Positions 42,461 to 55,105 of a stretch of 64,000 nucleotides of DNA are shown here, piece after piece (positions within the stretch are counted from its first letter, which is position 1; each line of letters starts with the position of its first letter). Location of the stretch: NCBI RefSeq assembly GCF_910592395.1, contig NC_088319.1, positions 8,496,001 to 8,560,000 of the forward strand. Direction: 5' to 3'. Source of the stretch: Lineus longissimus (taxonomy: Eukaryota > Nemertea > Pilidiophora > Heteronemertea > Lineidae). The position numbers and the translations under genes are program-made. A model generated the notes under the pieces. That model did no database searches and was not told the origin of the DNA. It saw only the letters and a list, made by a program, of their open reading frames with translations.

Positions 42461-45102
42461 AATGAAATGGCCAGGGCCACTGTGCTCACCTGTCGATATG
42501 AAAGGGAGAGTATGAGGAAGAACTTGTCATTGTTAGGGGTTAATCAAGCAAAAGTTGTGGGATGGTGTGGTTTGTCTTGAAAAAGTGGAGTTAGTCGTAT
42601 TGTTTTCCGCGTGCACATGTTACTGACGTTGGAATAAGTGAATCGTTATTTGTGGGAGAAGCTGAGAGATGTTTTCTGGCCAATTATGAATTAAGACGGG
42701 TTTACATGTGTCTTAGCTATTCAGTGACTATTGAAAATAAACAGCGCATTTACATTTTGTAAAACCTGCTGTCATAGGCCGAAATTTCAAATGAATGGGA
42801 TGTACCTGTGGAATTGCGTGTGAATACGCTATCTTGAAAGGAGTATTTATCCTCGGCTTGCGATTAGAGAGAAATGTTGAAAAATATGATACAAGAACAA
42901 TTGAAGCAAGGAATGCACAGTATAGAATATGATGTACTGAGTAACTAGGTAGCAGTTTGTATTCATTTTTGAGACAATAACATAGTTACAAGACAGCCCT
43001 ATAGTCGGATTCAAAAGTAAATGTCACTGCCCTTTGGGCCGCTGCGCAAAAACTACTGGGCCGATTTCTTCAAAGTTTGGTTTTTCTTGAATCTAATTTC
43101 GGGACCCAAGAGGATTTTCATATTTCAGTAACCATGGTTACGAAATATTTTTTTGTATGTATTGGTGTACATTGACGTAGTGTATTGATTTTGACATTTT
43201 CTCCTCTGTACTGCTTATTTCTGGATGCATTTTGCTGAAATGTTCAGGTTAATTTTTTTTCGTGTGTATCTTTAAAGCTGCCAAGTTTCATTTAGAACTA
43301 TCCATCAAAAAAAATCGGGCCCTCCAGATTCCCCCAAAATGGCCAAAGGGCTCCAAAGTTGAAAATTTTTTTCTTTATAATTTGTAAATCTCTAACCTGG
43401 AAATTGTGTTGGGTCCCGAAATTAGATTCAAGAAAACCAAACTTTGAAGAAATCGGCCCAATAGTTTTTGCACAGCGACCCAAAAGGGCAGTCAGTGACA
43501 TTTACTTATGAATCCGACTATAGCCTAGGCCTAACTATAAAAGCACTGATGACAGCTGTGCTACACTTTCATCATTATCATCATCTACTTTAGTCAACCA
43601 GCTCAGATGACCTTTCTTGGGGCAGTGATCGGTAACGGTGAACTCCTTCCGACCCAACAGGCAAATGTTTACATTCGTGTCTCCGTGTATCATGGATTCA
43701 TGTGTATACCAACACCGTTGTTGTGTTGACACACTGACTGACTCTGACTGTGTAGATTTCTACAGCGATGAAAAACGATCACAAAAATGGTTCTTTTTAA
43801 GCACTCGTGACATGTTTACAAAAATTAAAGCAAGTGTTTTTAGTAGAGGTTTACCTAATGAGTAGCGTCTGGGTGATTATAAACCATTAACTTGTGTTTA
43901 AAAGCCCACATTGTAACGAAAGGTTCCGGCTTGACGCTAATCTTCAATGACGGCAGCCGCCATTTTGCCATACTCTCGAAACTTTGGGATCGTCAAATGC
44001 AATGGAAATCACATAATTTCTGACACACACTGCTACAATTCATCATTTTATTGTTCTTTCACAGCTTATTATACCACCCCGATTCGCAAGGCAGCTTGTA
44101 CCAACTGGCTCTGCATTGACTATCCCCATTCCAAGCCGAAGAACAGTGTGACAAGTTTCTCATTTTACCTTCCAATCACAGTCAAAATTTTCTAGAACAA
44201 CCGGCAATGAGGACAAACTAATAATCTCAAACCAATCACAAGAATGTAATCAACACATACGACCTCATCCGAAGAGCGGATGATTAAGTTTTAGCATTGA
44301 TTTAAGGTGATTTAATTCCTTCTTCGTCTCGCTTCAAATTCATAAAATGGCTGTCTTCCATACTTGTAGTATGCAGATCTAGTGGCGCAGTACAACACTG
44401 CGCATCTGGGATACCCCGACGGATTGCCTCGAACCGCGAAATTCAAAACTGCTGGCAATGTGCCAACTGACATTTTTGCACAATACCGCCACCTAGTGAT
44501 ATGAAATGAAATTAATCTATTTAATATCGAAACCTCTATATCAGGCCAACCTCTAAAACTTCATTTCAAACTTCAATCTGCTGGAATAAAGAAAATGGGC
44601 TTTTTTAACCTTGACCTACTTATACCTGAATAGTAGGTCACACTGACCTAAATCTGTGTCAACATGTAGAGATGCCCAATAGGTGTCTACATATCAAATT
44701 TAGAGAGTCTATGACCAATAGCAAAAAAATGTGCCATGATCAAAGAAATTTTAGAGTTCGACCTCTGTGACCTTGAAATGAAGGTCAATTCAAAAACCTG
44801 TGTGATATGTGATGTACCTTTATTAGATACACCCACCATAAAATTTTCATCGCTCTAGCTCTAACCATAAGCTTCAAAATGACAAAAATAGGTTTTCAAA
44901 GAGCACCCCCTATATGGCAGACCAGCAGTCAAATTGCGCTGATTTTCATTCTGAAGGAAGGTCTTGCCTAGGGGTACCACACACCAAGTATCAACTTTCT
45001 GGGTCAAGCGGTTAAGAAACGTGCCACGATTTTGTCAAAAGTTAACGACGGACGCCATACGGCGCGGTATCGTATTAGCTCACCTGACAGGTGAGCTAAA
45101 AA
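42461..45102 (+). mobile_element. HINE-like element with nested repeats
   Basis: 5' AATGAAATGGCCAGGGCCAC then GCTCACCTG; 3' perfect hairpin AGCTCACCT-GAC-AGGTGAGCT then AAAAA. The matching CACCTG/CAGGTG links the ends. It contains the MITE at 42999-43523 and a diverged copy of the 2.2-kb repeat (about 43600-43990). Confidence 0.6.
42999..43523. mobile_element. 525-bp MITE with ~114-bp inverted arms
   Basis: Left arm CTATAGTCGGATTC... (42999-43112) pairs with 43410-43523 with few mismatches, including TTGGGTCCCGAAATTAGATT. Possible TA duplication. No ORF beyond shadow frames. Confidence 0.7.
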
Positions 45103-45956
45103 TGTGTAGTTTGAATCCGTGTGGTGTAGTTGGCTGTCATTGACTGAAGTTAATGGTTCAGTTGGGTGTCCCAGTAACGTGACACACCAAATTTCAAGCC
45201 AAAATATTTTGTCGTTCAGAAGTTACAGAGCGGAGGGTAATTTTCATGATTTTCCGGAAGTGCCCACTATGGGGCAGAAAAATGTATGAAACTAAAAACT
45301 TGAAAGATATAGCGTGTACCTTGGAGATATATCGTGTACCTTAGCCTAGTCTACCATAAAGATTTGATAAAGATCGGAGAAATATTAAGCGAGTTCTAAC
45401 ACTTTATGTGTTTTTGGTTTTGGACCCCTGGTGGCCAAATCGAGAATGAAACTCGGCCGATTTTTCAACTTGACACACATTTGGCCCACCCTCTATCAGC
45501 ACACGAAATTTTAATCCAAAATATTTTGTCGTTCAGAAGTTACAAAGCGGAAGGGAATTTTCATGATTTTCAGGAAGCGCCCCCAATAGGGCAGAAAAAT
45601 GCATGAAACTAAAAATCCGGGTGATATATCGTGTATCCTTGTTAGCTTACTCTACCATAAAAATATGGTAAAGACCGGAGAAATATTAAGTGAGTTCTAA
45701 CACTTTATGTGTTTTTGGTTTTGGCCCCCTGGCGGCCAAATGGAGATTCAACCTCGGCCGATTTTTCGACGCAACACACCTTTGGCCCACCCTCTATCAG
45801 CATTTGTCGTTCAGAAGTTATAGAGCGGACAGGAAACGTGCGTCCGGCGAGCGGCGCAACATTTTGCCCCCTACTGGACAGGCCGGGAATCTGACCGCGA
45901 TGATTTTTAGTGGGACACATCTTCAGATGTCCTTCACTCCTTCCACCAAATATCGA
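45103..45956. repeat. Tandem ~365-bp HINE-type units
   Basis: AATATTTTGTCGTTCAGAAG recurs at about 45208 and 45522, and its core again near 45803, each followed by a similar block with TTTTGG-CCCCTGG-GGCCAAAT. It looks like a HINE-like interior without recognisable termini, cut on the right by the TTAA element. Confidence 0.55.
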
Positions 45957-47045
45957 TTAAGAGCCAGTTTTTATAAGAGTCAGGCAGGTGGTGATTCATG
46001 ACCCTCTCAGATTTGTTCCTAAATTTTTTTATTGGTAGATATATGTTAATAACGGACGGAAATCACATTTTCTATCCTCAATAGGGTCCGCTTTTTTTTT
46101 AGGGGCCCCTGGAATATTGGGGTCAAAATGGGCCTAAATGGCAAAATAACCAAAATGTGGTTTTCAAATGCTGGTATTTCTGTGCGCCCTTAGTGAGCCA
46201 CAGAGATTTTCATGCGTGTAAGTCTATTGGGTATTGACTTTCAGAAAATGTGAAAATTTTGGCGGCTGACTTAGGGCGCAGCCCATAGGTGGCGCTGCAA
46301 AACGCAACATTTCGAAATTACACACACCTTCAGAGAGGTTGTGTGGTTTGCGCCCTAAGTCAGCCAGGGTGTTTCATACGTATTATGATACATTAGCACC
46401 TACTACTTTCATTTAAAGGAAATTTACGGCGGCTGACTTTGGGCGCACAAGTATAGGGGGCGCTTTTTGCCGCCGAAAGGTGAAATTACCACCTTTTCGC
46501 ACAGCAAGTTCTCCATGCGCCCCAAGTCAAAACTGATCAAACATAGCTCAACTAGTCACCCAGCATCTCTAGTACCAGTGGTTTGGAGGGTTTCATGGCT
46601 GGTTTGCGTATTAACACTTTTTGCACCGTTTTTTGTCGGGTCACTACGCGAAAAGGCTGAAAATGGAATTTTGTAAACTTTCTCCGATATTCATAAAACT
46701 TACAGGATTAGCTCCTTTTGCACTGAGAAAGGTGTTATTAAAGTTTCTGTGGAATGCAGCAAGCCACTTTTGTTGTAGGCTGCCATTTGGTGGCAATATT
46801 GGAACTATAAAGCAAAAGTACCAGTTTTAGTGGAATTGTATCTTTCAAACCAATTATTTGATTTCGATCAAATTTGGGAGTACATTTTCACTGAATCAAA
46901 GCTAAAACTTATTTCAGTACTAATCAGCAATCTATTCAATTTAAAAAGTGTGCCAGACAAGACAAAAGTCAGTTCAATAACAGTATGATCTGTGAATTCA
47001 ATGTTGGTTTATAGCCATTCACCAATAGGTGTCCTTCCTGTCTAA

Positions 47046-47444
47046 AGCCGCACTTACACCACCTGAAAATGGACCACCAATCTTGGTTCGGGAACCAATG
47101 CCGCACCATCGAAAATCCACCAAGCGCTTACACCAGCGCTGCAGCTAGTTATAAAATACGGCTACAGATGGCGCGTAAACAATAAATTGCATGCACAGAA
47201 AGCGCCATTTCGAAAGCGCCGCCTGGAGCCGAACCATCTAACTAGCTAATTGCCGATCCATTTGCGCGTACACCACGACAAAGCCGAGCTTTTAGCAAGC
47301 CGGGCGAATTTGGACCATCAAGCTTGGTGGGACAAATTCGCTCGGCAATTTGTATCGGCAATGGATTGCCGAACCAATTTGTCGCGGCAATGTGGTGGTG
47401 TAAGTGCAATTGGTCCACCAATATTTCGTGGTGTAAGCGCAGCT
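47046..47444. mobile_element. Harbinger-type MITE, ~400 bp
   Basis: Left AGCCGCACTTACACCAC, right GTGGTGTAAGCGCAGCT. TAA flanks the left (47043-47045); the right reads TAA only if the final T is shared, so the duplication is imperfect. Nested in the TTAA element. Confidence 0.55.
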
Positions 47445-47813
47445 AATGACATCAATCAAGCATGACAAGACATTGCCATGTGGCATGACATTTAAAAAAA
47501 TCTGTTTTAATCAAACACATCCTGCATTTTGTAAGTATGATGATGGCAATATGTAATAGATAAGACTGATATAATTTTGTAAGACATGCAAGTTTTTAAT
47601 CTCGGGGCTTAAAAAAACTGTAAAAGATCATAAAATGTGAGATGGGTGTGGCAAATGTTGAACACACAGTGCATGCATGCATGCATCAAACAAACTGCAT
47701 GCTGAAGTGGACAAGCCCACACCCTGTTCACCAAATGATCTTGCCTTGAGAACTGACCCGCCTACACAATACTTTTGCAGTTCTTCCCTTTCCTTTAGTT
47801 TGCTGCTTTGAAG

Positions 47814-48359
47814 ATGGCCTCATCAGTCTCAGAGACAGAGTATGAGAAATGCTGTTTTTTCTCGGATCTTCAAAACTGTGGGGCTCACAAAAAGAGTCGC
47901 AAGACTGGTATTTGTCAGGTGGCGGACTTGAATGCTGAGGTGAACAATCACATCAGGAATCTTGGACTGACAGTAACAGACAACATCGAGTTAAATGAAA
48001 AAACACTTATTGAAAACCGTGCAGGCAGAGATCTCTTCGCTGACAAGTTCATTTGTGCCCATCACAGATTTTCGTTTGGTATCTATTGGAAAAGTCCAGC
48101 AATTTGCCAACATCCAGAACATCCAAGAGTTGATTTTCGATCTAAAAAAGCCCGTCTTGCCACCAGACCTGCTACTCTAAAGCTTGCACAGGAAATATCT
48201 GAAAAATACCAAGTAAAGTTCCCAATCGGTGGACCGATATGTTCAAAGTATCGCGCGCCAGTGACCTACGTTCAAGTTGCCCATGACAACCGGGGTGAAG
48301 ATGGGCCTGTTGACGATAACGCAGATGATGAAAACCAAAGGAGGTGTAATTTCTGCTGA
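47814..48359 (+). CDS. Cysteine/histidine-rich protein of unknown function, 181 aa
   Basis: Starts at the first ATG (47814) and is uninterrupted. Conserved-looking metal-binding residues: CCFF..C near the start, FICAHHRF and AICQHPEHP in the middle, and PIGGPICSKYR towards the end, followed by an acidic tail and CNFC. This pattern suggests one or two zinc-binding modules. It is the only gene in the 45961-49356 element, so it is probably a transposon accessory or DNA-binding protein. I do not recognise the family and see no catalytic motif. Confidence 0.5.
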   Translation: MASSVSETEYEKCCFFSDLQNCGAHKKSRKTGICQVADLNAEVNNHIRNLGLTVTDNIELNEKTLIENRAGRDLFADKFICAHHRFSFGIYWKSPAICQHPEHPRVDFRSKKARLATRPATLKLAQEISEKYQVKFPIGGPICSKYRAPVTYVQVAHDNRGEDGPVDDNADDENQRRCNFC

Positions 48360-49482
48360 CATTTAAATATTGGTGAAGTTTTACACCATATTCATTGTAA
48401 AAGGGTTTAAGTTTCTGAGATACCGGTGATTTCATGGTAATTTTTGAATACTTTTGATTTTGAATAAACGGTTCATGATATAAAGGTCAAATTGCATGAA
48501 TTGCTCCTTTTTCTGTAAAATTTCAATTTTGCCACCAAATAGCTTGCCACCTTGACCTAAAACTCACAAAAAATACTTTCTTTAACGTAAGGAAGTTATC
48601 CTGTAAGTTTCATGAATATCGGAGAAAGTTCACAGTTTACCATTTTTGGCCTTTTTGTCTAGTGTCCCGACAAAAAACGGTGCAAAAAGGGTTAATACGC
48701 AAACCAGCCATGAAACCCTCCAAACCACTGGTACTAGAGATGCTGGGGGACCATTTGAGCTATATTTGATCAATTTTGACTTCGGGCGCATGGAGAACTT
48801 GTTGTGCGAAAAGGTGGTAATTTCACCTTTTGGCGGCAAAAAGCGCCCCCTATACTTGTGCGCCCAAAGTCAGCCGCCGTAAATTTCCTTTAAATGAAAG
48901 TAGTAGGTGCTAATGTATCATAATACGCATGAAACACCCTGGCTGACTTAGGGCGCAAACCACACAACCTCTCTGAAGGTGTGTGTAATTTCGAAATGTC
49001 GCGTTTTGCAGCGCCACCTATGGGCTGCGCCCTAAGTCAGCCGCCAAAATTTTCACATTTTCTGAAAGTCAATACCCAATAGACTTACACGCATGAAAAT
49101 CTCTGTGGCTCACAAAGGGCGCACAGAAATACCAGCATTTGAAAACCACATTTTGGTTATTTTGCCATTTAGGCCCATTTTGACCCCAATATTCCAGGGG
49201 CCCCTAAAAAAAAAGCGGACCCTATTGAGGATAGAAAATGTGATTTCCGTCCGTTATTAACATATATCTACCAATATAAAAATTTTGGAAGAAATCTGAG
49301 AGGGTCATGAATCACCCTCTAATAGGATCTTGCCTGATTCTTATAAAAACTGGCTCTTAAATTGCTTGAGTTGTTTAGAAGCTGTAGGGTTGAAACAAGC
49401 ACAAAGTTGGTGCCATGTACTAATACACAAGCTCAGGGGAACAAAAAGTGTGTTTTCAAATGTCGCTGCCTCATTTCAGCAA

Positions 49483-49863
49483 TGGATCCTGCAGATACAG
49501 CATCATTGCCCGCTACTGTAAGGGCAAGCCTGAACTTTGCACTTTTTCAGGCTTTTCGCCCTGAGGGCAATGTTAAAATGGATGGCGTCTATGTCTGCGG
49601 TTTCGGCGATTTTAACAGAATCCGCTTTAAACATCGATATGGAAAAATGGTATCTCACAGCAAATGGTATGCAGATGGAAACATGTACATTTTAAACAGA
49701 TCGTTGCCCATGGACTCTGATAGGTTTGGCCCATTCACAATGGACCAGATATGGTTCATGCCACGAATCCCAGCAATGAGTCCTTTGCAATGTATGGATC
49801 ATCTCAATAAAAACTTCCACGGCATGGCGTCATTGTCCCCTGGGCATTGTCACGTGTTGACTT
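49483..49863 (+). CDS. Unidentified ORF, ~126 aa
   Basis: Follows a plausible splice acceptor (tcatttcag, ends about 49480) and starts ATGGATCCTGCAGATACAG. It reads FRPEGNVKMDGVYVCGFGDF, FKHRYGKMVSHSKWYADGN and IWFMPRIPAMSPLQC without a stop until 49863. Composition is protein-like. Its last codons overlap the broken end of the Polinton ATPase on the other strand (junction about 49842), so the final residues come from a different source. Family not recognised. Confidence 0.35.
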
Positions 49864-50917
49864 GAACAGTATAATATATTGTGCATTCAGGCTAATATTC
49901 CTACAATATTTACCCTGGGTGTATAGATTTTGTAAGATGAATATCACAGACACATTTTTATGGTGTGCTCCTTTAGTAAATAGTTTTAACAACATCTTGT
50001 CATCCTTTGCTTCATCCATTAGGTTGTCAATGACAATCAAGTTTCGCCTTGTGGGGTCTAGCTTATCATGGAGGTCGGCTGGTAACCCCTCTACAAACTC
50101 TATACCCAAGGGGCGCCTTTCATCATAAAGCGTCTGATATTCTCCGTAACACCAGATCAAGTGCTCTGGAACAGGATCAAACATATTTTCCTCTATAAAG
50201 CCCGTTACACACGAGGGATTTCTCACCAACTTAGTTGGTTTTAAAATTAAGAACAGGTGTACAGGTGACTGGAAGTTGAGAGTCGTTCACCCACTCACAC
50301 GAAAGACATAATCCCAGCAATATTTCGGTCCTGCACTATATTTAGGCCAAAACCTTGGTCAAGGCTGAGTGCAAATATCTATTATTTCTGGCGGGGAAAT
50401 CTTAGATCTGCTGATGATTTTGTTGTGTACAATGAGAGGAAGAAAAAGAAGATTTTATATATTATTATTGTAAAAGGTATCAGTGAAAAGAGGAAAAGGA
50501 GAAATTGATGGGATAATAGGAGGTTTTGGGCAAATCGTGGATCATGACAAGGTAAAGCCTTGGCGCCTATGGCGCCTATAAAGATAAAGAGTCAAAATAT
50601 GGCCCAACTATGTTGTTGACTGAATCACACGGGGAAATTTCTCCCCCACACTCCTTATATAAACAAAAAAATCCTTATATAAACAAAAGATGTCGTGGAG
50701 AAATAGAACAAGTCGGTAGTGCAACCAGCAACTCCAACCAATCGGGCAAAGTATCAGTTACCTGGTCTGGATTCCTGTTATGAATTAAAATTCCAACTAA
50801 GTTGGTGAGAAGTCCCTCGTGTGTAACGGGCTTAAGCCGTCTTGTTAATGTTGTCTTGCCAGAAAAGCTTGCCCCCACTACGAGGTAGGTGGCCGGATGG
50901 GATAATCTCAGATGCAT
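49843..50917 (-). pseudogene. Polinton packaging ATPase, split by a MITE and truncated
   Basis: The 5' piece (50837-50917) starts MHLRLSHPATYLVVG and carries the Walker A motif GASFSGKTT. The 3' piece (49843-50195) carries IWCYGEYQTLY, the Walker B-like LIVIDNLMDE, and ILQNLYTQGK with SLNAQYIILFK. These are hallmarks of the FtsK/HerA-type genome-packaging ATPase of Polintons and adintoviruses. A 635-bp MITE (50199-50833) separates them exactly at its TAA duplication. The C-terminal ~70 residues are missing after RDNAQ, where unrelated sequence begins at about 49842. Non-functional. Confidence 0.88.
50199..50833. mobile_element. Harbinger-type MITE, 635 bp, in the ATPase gene
   Basis: Ends AGCCCGTTACACACGAGGGA and complement ACGGGCT, flanked by TAA (50196-50198, 50834-50836). 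The terminal repeat extends about 40 bp, including CACCAACTTAGTTGG. Same family style as 2388-2816. Confidence 0.88.
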
Positions 50918-51116
50918 GGCTTAGCAGGGGCAATCAGATTTTTCTTATGATTGATCAGTTTTGTCGTGCCATTCTTTTGTAATTGAATTAAAACACACGA
51001 GGGTATGAAAAAATATCAGCTTTCAAAATCATGGTTGTGTTTTTTCTATACCTTGCTTAGTGTTCTTTCTTTTAAAAAAATAGAAAAGAACCCATTTGGT
51101 TAATAAGAATTTTTTT

Positions 51117-51545
51117 CTATGCAACATCGACGAATCGTTTTACAAAATCAGGTACAATACAATCATTCATTAGTAAATTACTACCAAAAGGGTGAGCCCA
51201 CTCATTGACCTGGGCATTTCTCATTAACAGAAAATATATACAATACGCGCCACAGACAGAAGACAGTGGCCTCTGTCATGGCTTATCATTATAACTCCAT
51301 ATTTTACAATTCCTGTTTATATACATTTCTAATCCATAACATTGTGGGCCAAGGCCAAAACTATCAAACAGATAACCCGATCTATCTGAAGTAAAGTACA
51401 GAGAAATTCAGTGTAAACCAGGCTCACTAACTGTGGCTGAATTAATAATATAAGCAGAAGGATGTTTTCGCAGTTTCTTTGGTAAAGTGTCAATGGCGTA
51501 CACACCCTCAAATTCTGGTATCTTTTTAGAGAGAATGTTGCCTAT
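51117..51545 (-). pseudogene. Polinton adenain-like cysteine protease
   Basis: No long ORF remains, but the - strand reads GVYAIDTLPKKLRKHPSAYI, then GLH followed by a stop where Trp is expected, then ISLYF and LFDSFG, and finally a SSVCGAYCIYFLL motif, ending at TAG 51117-51119. The spacing of His, Asp/Glu and Cys (CGxYC) is that of the adenovirus-type maturation protease found in Polintons. At least two nonsense or frame changes: the Trp codon is TGA, and a second Trp after KP is also TGA. It lies directly after the capsid gene (stop 51553), as in other Polintons. Confidence 0.75.
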
Positions 51546-52341
51546 TTCAAGGCTACCTATCCACGAGTATTTGTCTTTCTTTTGTTACTTCAAAGACATC
51601 ATCAAATTTGGCGTAAAGTAGCAAATTTACTGTCTCTGTTAGCACTTCAGCAAAATGCATTTCAATCCTAAAATTACCCTTTCTAATGAGTGACAGACTG
51701 TCCTCACCAATACTAGGCGAAAGATCAAAAGCGAACAAAGTCTATCCTTCTGCATATTCATCTCTGCTTATATCTATTCCCTGGTCTCTATACAAATTAC
51801 CATTCGCCGAAAAAAAGTGACGTGTAGGCCCGTGCATACTCCCCCTCATCGAAATCAGGTTTAAGTGGTTGTGAAGGTATCTGCTGGCCATTAATACTAG
51901 TACTCAAATAAGTGATGTGATTATGTCGCATGTGAAAGGGATTTAATTTAACTCTTTCAGCTCTAGCCGATTTTGACGCAACAACTTCCAGATCCTACCC
52001 GATTTTCGGGAAAAATCAGGATTTCGGAAATTTATTTAAAAAAAACCTACTACCCCTATCACTAATTGCTGGGCACCATCAGAAAGGTCTTGATCTCTAC
52101 CTTACAGTGATATATAGATTATAATTATCAATGAATTGTTTATTTTTCTGAGTCTCTTCAATTTTGCCATTTTTTGTCTTCAACTTTTTTTCCAAAGAAT
52201 TGGCAGAAGCAAGTTCCATCGCAATAAAAATTATTTCCTTGAAAATTTCTTGAATATTCCTTATAAACTGATACTAAAGATAAAGAACTAGTATAGAATA
52301 CAAAGAAAAATGTCCAAAACGATTCAGAATGATATATACAA

Positions 52342-55105
52342 CAAGAGGCCCAAGGGCCTGGCGCTCAGCTGAAATGGATAGGTGAAGGCAAGGGCCAAGT
52401 GTGTGTCGGTACCGTTATTATGAGGCAACGTGAAGCTATAACGTCTAGCACGCAGAAGTGCTGATGCGAAAGACCTTCTTGCTATATCAGTGCATGCTGA
52501 AGTACTGAGTTGACGTCACCCTGGTATTATGACGTAAAGTCATTTCTATTGCCGTTGCAGTAGTGGGGTGTGTGATGATGTCAAGGAGTTGTGTGGTGAC
52601 GTGAAAGAGTGGAGTCCTTGTCTTCATGCAGCGTAGGTGGAACTAATAACATGCACATGGACACAAGGTACATAATTATTACAGTGTATTTTGTGAGGTG
52701 GGGTCTGGTGCTTTACAATGGTCAAATGAACCGACTGTTGTCTGGACATTGATGAAGTGGATGCAGCCAAATGTTTGGGGCGGTCTTTTTTGTATGTGAA
52801 GAAAAGAAGATAAAGAGTTGGTTAACAAAATGAACTTTATTGGTGCGGCAGATATTTGATGCCTTTCGGCAGATATTTGAAGCGCCTTGCGGCAGATATT
52901 TGTTGCCTTGCGGCAGATATTTGATAACGCTCTCCGGGAATGGAAAGCAGTAAAACGAGTAAGCACACCTTACTCTGAATGTGGGAACAGCAAGTGCTTT
53001 CCTGGACTTGAAATGTGCCAACGACTCCTCTTGCAATAACCAACAACAGTTGATCTGTAAAAAAAGAGAAGAGAAATTAACACTGACTAAATAAAAAAGG
53101 GTGACATAGACGGGGAAATGTACACCACCGGATACAGTCTGTGCTTGATCAGGCATCGGTCAGATGATATCCTGAACAAGGCATCTATGGAAGCAAATCC
53201 AGAAAGAGACTTAACCTTCGAAGGGCACACTTATTACTCAGTGAAAAGTCAGTCCTGTGGGCTGTTTTCCAATTCAAAATAAAAGTGTAACTTCTTTTAA
53301 TTAGTCTCACAGACTGAACCATAACACTCAACAGCCAACCGTGCCCACATGATGTGAGCCGAGAGCTGGGCTTAAAGATGAGCGAGTGGTGTACTACATT
53401 TTGAAAATTGTCTATCGTCTACGACATGTGACAGAACAGGATCTAGTGGACTTAATGATGAGGTACTATCAAATAAGGTGTCCATCAAATGAATCATGAG
53501 GGCCTGTTGAGTTATACTCTAAGCCTGTCCTACAGGGCTAGGCTATGGTTTTTGTCTTTTTTACAGCTACAGTACATCCATGCACAGCGCAGTGTACAGA
53601 CAGTACAGGATTGCAAACCAAAAACATGAGCATTGCTGCGTAACGAAACTGCAGTGGGATTCATACTACGATGTCATAATGTGACTTTCAAAATAATTGT
53701 AAACAAACGTAAATGGCGAAATTTGTTGCAAAATTGCCATCCACAACAACTCAGGGACCGTAGCCAAAATGGCCGACGGCGAATTCTCCGGTCGCTAGCG
53801 CAGTCCATAAACAAGCATCAATTTTACCAACTTTGGGCGCAAGCCTGGTCATCAAAGTTACAGAACTGTTAGAAATACATCCAAACAACATATATATACA
53901 GTTAAAAGTGCATAAAAATCCCGTTTCAACCTCCGGGCGCTACCTTTTTTTCTCCACCAGACGCCGGGCCCTACCGGTCGTTATTTAGTGCGACCGCCAC
54001 CAGAGTGTTTATCACGATCTTTCGCCGTTTTAATTGCGCGTTTTAGGCAGATTAATCAATTATTACATGCATGCATTATATATCACCGAAATGATAATTG
54101 CGTAGGCTATTTGAAACTAAGTTCAGATATTATTTTTGATCTTTGAATTGAATTTAGGCGAGTGATTTTTGACACCCGGTCGACATATCAGGACTTGCAA
54201 AATTCACGCGAGATCGCTTGCTTCATCGGCACGTTTGAAAACCGAATTTCACAAATTCTACAAATATTTATCACATACCATATGTATCACCACAAAGGTA
54301 ACTCTCTAGACTATTTGAAACCAAGTTCAGATACTTATTTTCACAAAAATTCGAAGCTATGCAAGCGATTTTTCAGTGGTAGAGATCGACGGAAACAAAT
54401 TTCTCGCTCTAAAATGACATGAGACGAGCACCAACTTTCGCTAATTTGTGCACAAAATTTCCGCAATATTATAAAAAACTATCGATAAATCTGAATTATA
54501 TAGACTCTTTTCAGTACCTAAACAAATTTCAGGTACATGGTCATGTTGATTAAAAGAGTATCAACCGATTGAACATGAGAAAGTTCACTCATCTTCATTG
54601 AAGCAGCGACTACCGCCATTTTTAAATGGTGGCATCTCTTCTATCGATCGGCCAATCAGCGGCACTGCTTGCAAAAAGTTGAGCCACCGCCAAATTTGAA
54701 ATCGCCAAAATTCAGTCAATGTGCCTGCAGCGCCAACTGGCGGTGAAAACTATATTAATTCCATTAAAAGTAAAAAATGAAAAAATATTTAAAAATATTC
54801 AGCCACATTTGAAAACAATATTTGCTCTGTGGACCGAGGTAAAAAGGGAAAGAAATCTAAACGCGAAATGACCTCATTCTCTTAATACAGGTCGGATCGC
54901 GCTGATTTTTCGTGTTTTGAGTTCACCTTGGGCAACTCCTAATTTAGCACCGTCAACGAAGTGACTAGGCCTTCCCAATCAGAAATGTCCAATTTTGTCC
55001 ACAGATGGGTTCCTAGATGGATGGATGGATGGATTGCAGGACGGACACCATTTGAACAGCTATTCTACTAACTAGCTCCGCTGACTTTGTCAGCTGAGCT
55101 AAAAA
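52342..55105 (+). mobile_element. HINE-like element nested in the TTAA element
   Basis: 5' CAAGAGGCCCAAGGGCCTGG then GCTCAGCTGA; 3' GCTGACTTTGTCAGCTGAGCT then AAAAA, preceded by (GGAT)n at about 55013. AGCTGA subfamily. Boundaries are confirmed because the host TTAA element is interrupted exactly here relative to its clean copy. The interior has a 20-bp tandem repeat (52843-52925) and no recognisable gene. Confidence 0.75.
52843..52925 (+). repeat. Four ~20-bp tandem units
   Basis: CGGCAGATATTTG followed by a variable 6-9 base spacer, four times. Produces repetitive ISAERHQ-like shadow peptides. Confidence 0.8.

Larger units (their letters stand above)
45961..49356. mobile_element. TTAA-flanked element with ~785-bp inverted arms
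   Basis: Starts GAGCCAGTTTTTATAAGA and ends with its complement, TTAA on both sides (45957-45960, 49357-49360). Inverted similarity runs from the ends to about 46745 and 48570. The arms carry repeated GGCGGCTGACTTAGGGCGCA motifs. The 1.8-kb core holds a Harbinger-type MITE and one 182-codon gene on +. TTAA suggests Kolobok or piggyBac, but no transposase of either kind is seen, so this may be a deletion derivative. Confidence 0.75.

Noticed and set aside
49804-50917. Bacterial FtsK-like gene or contamination
   Set aside because: Its neighbours on the same strand are Polinton genes and eukaryotic transposons interrupt it.
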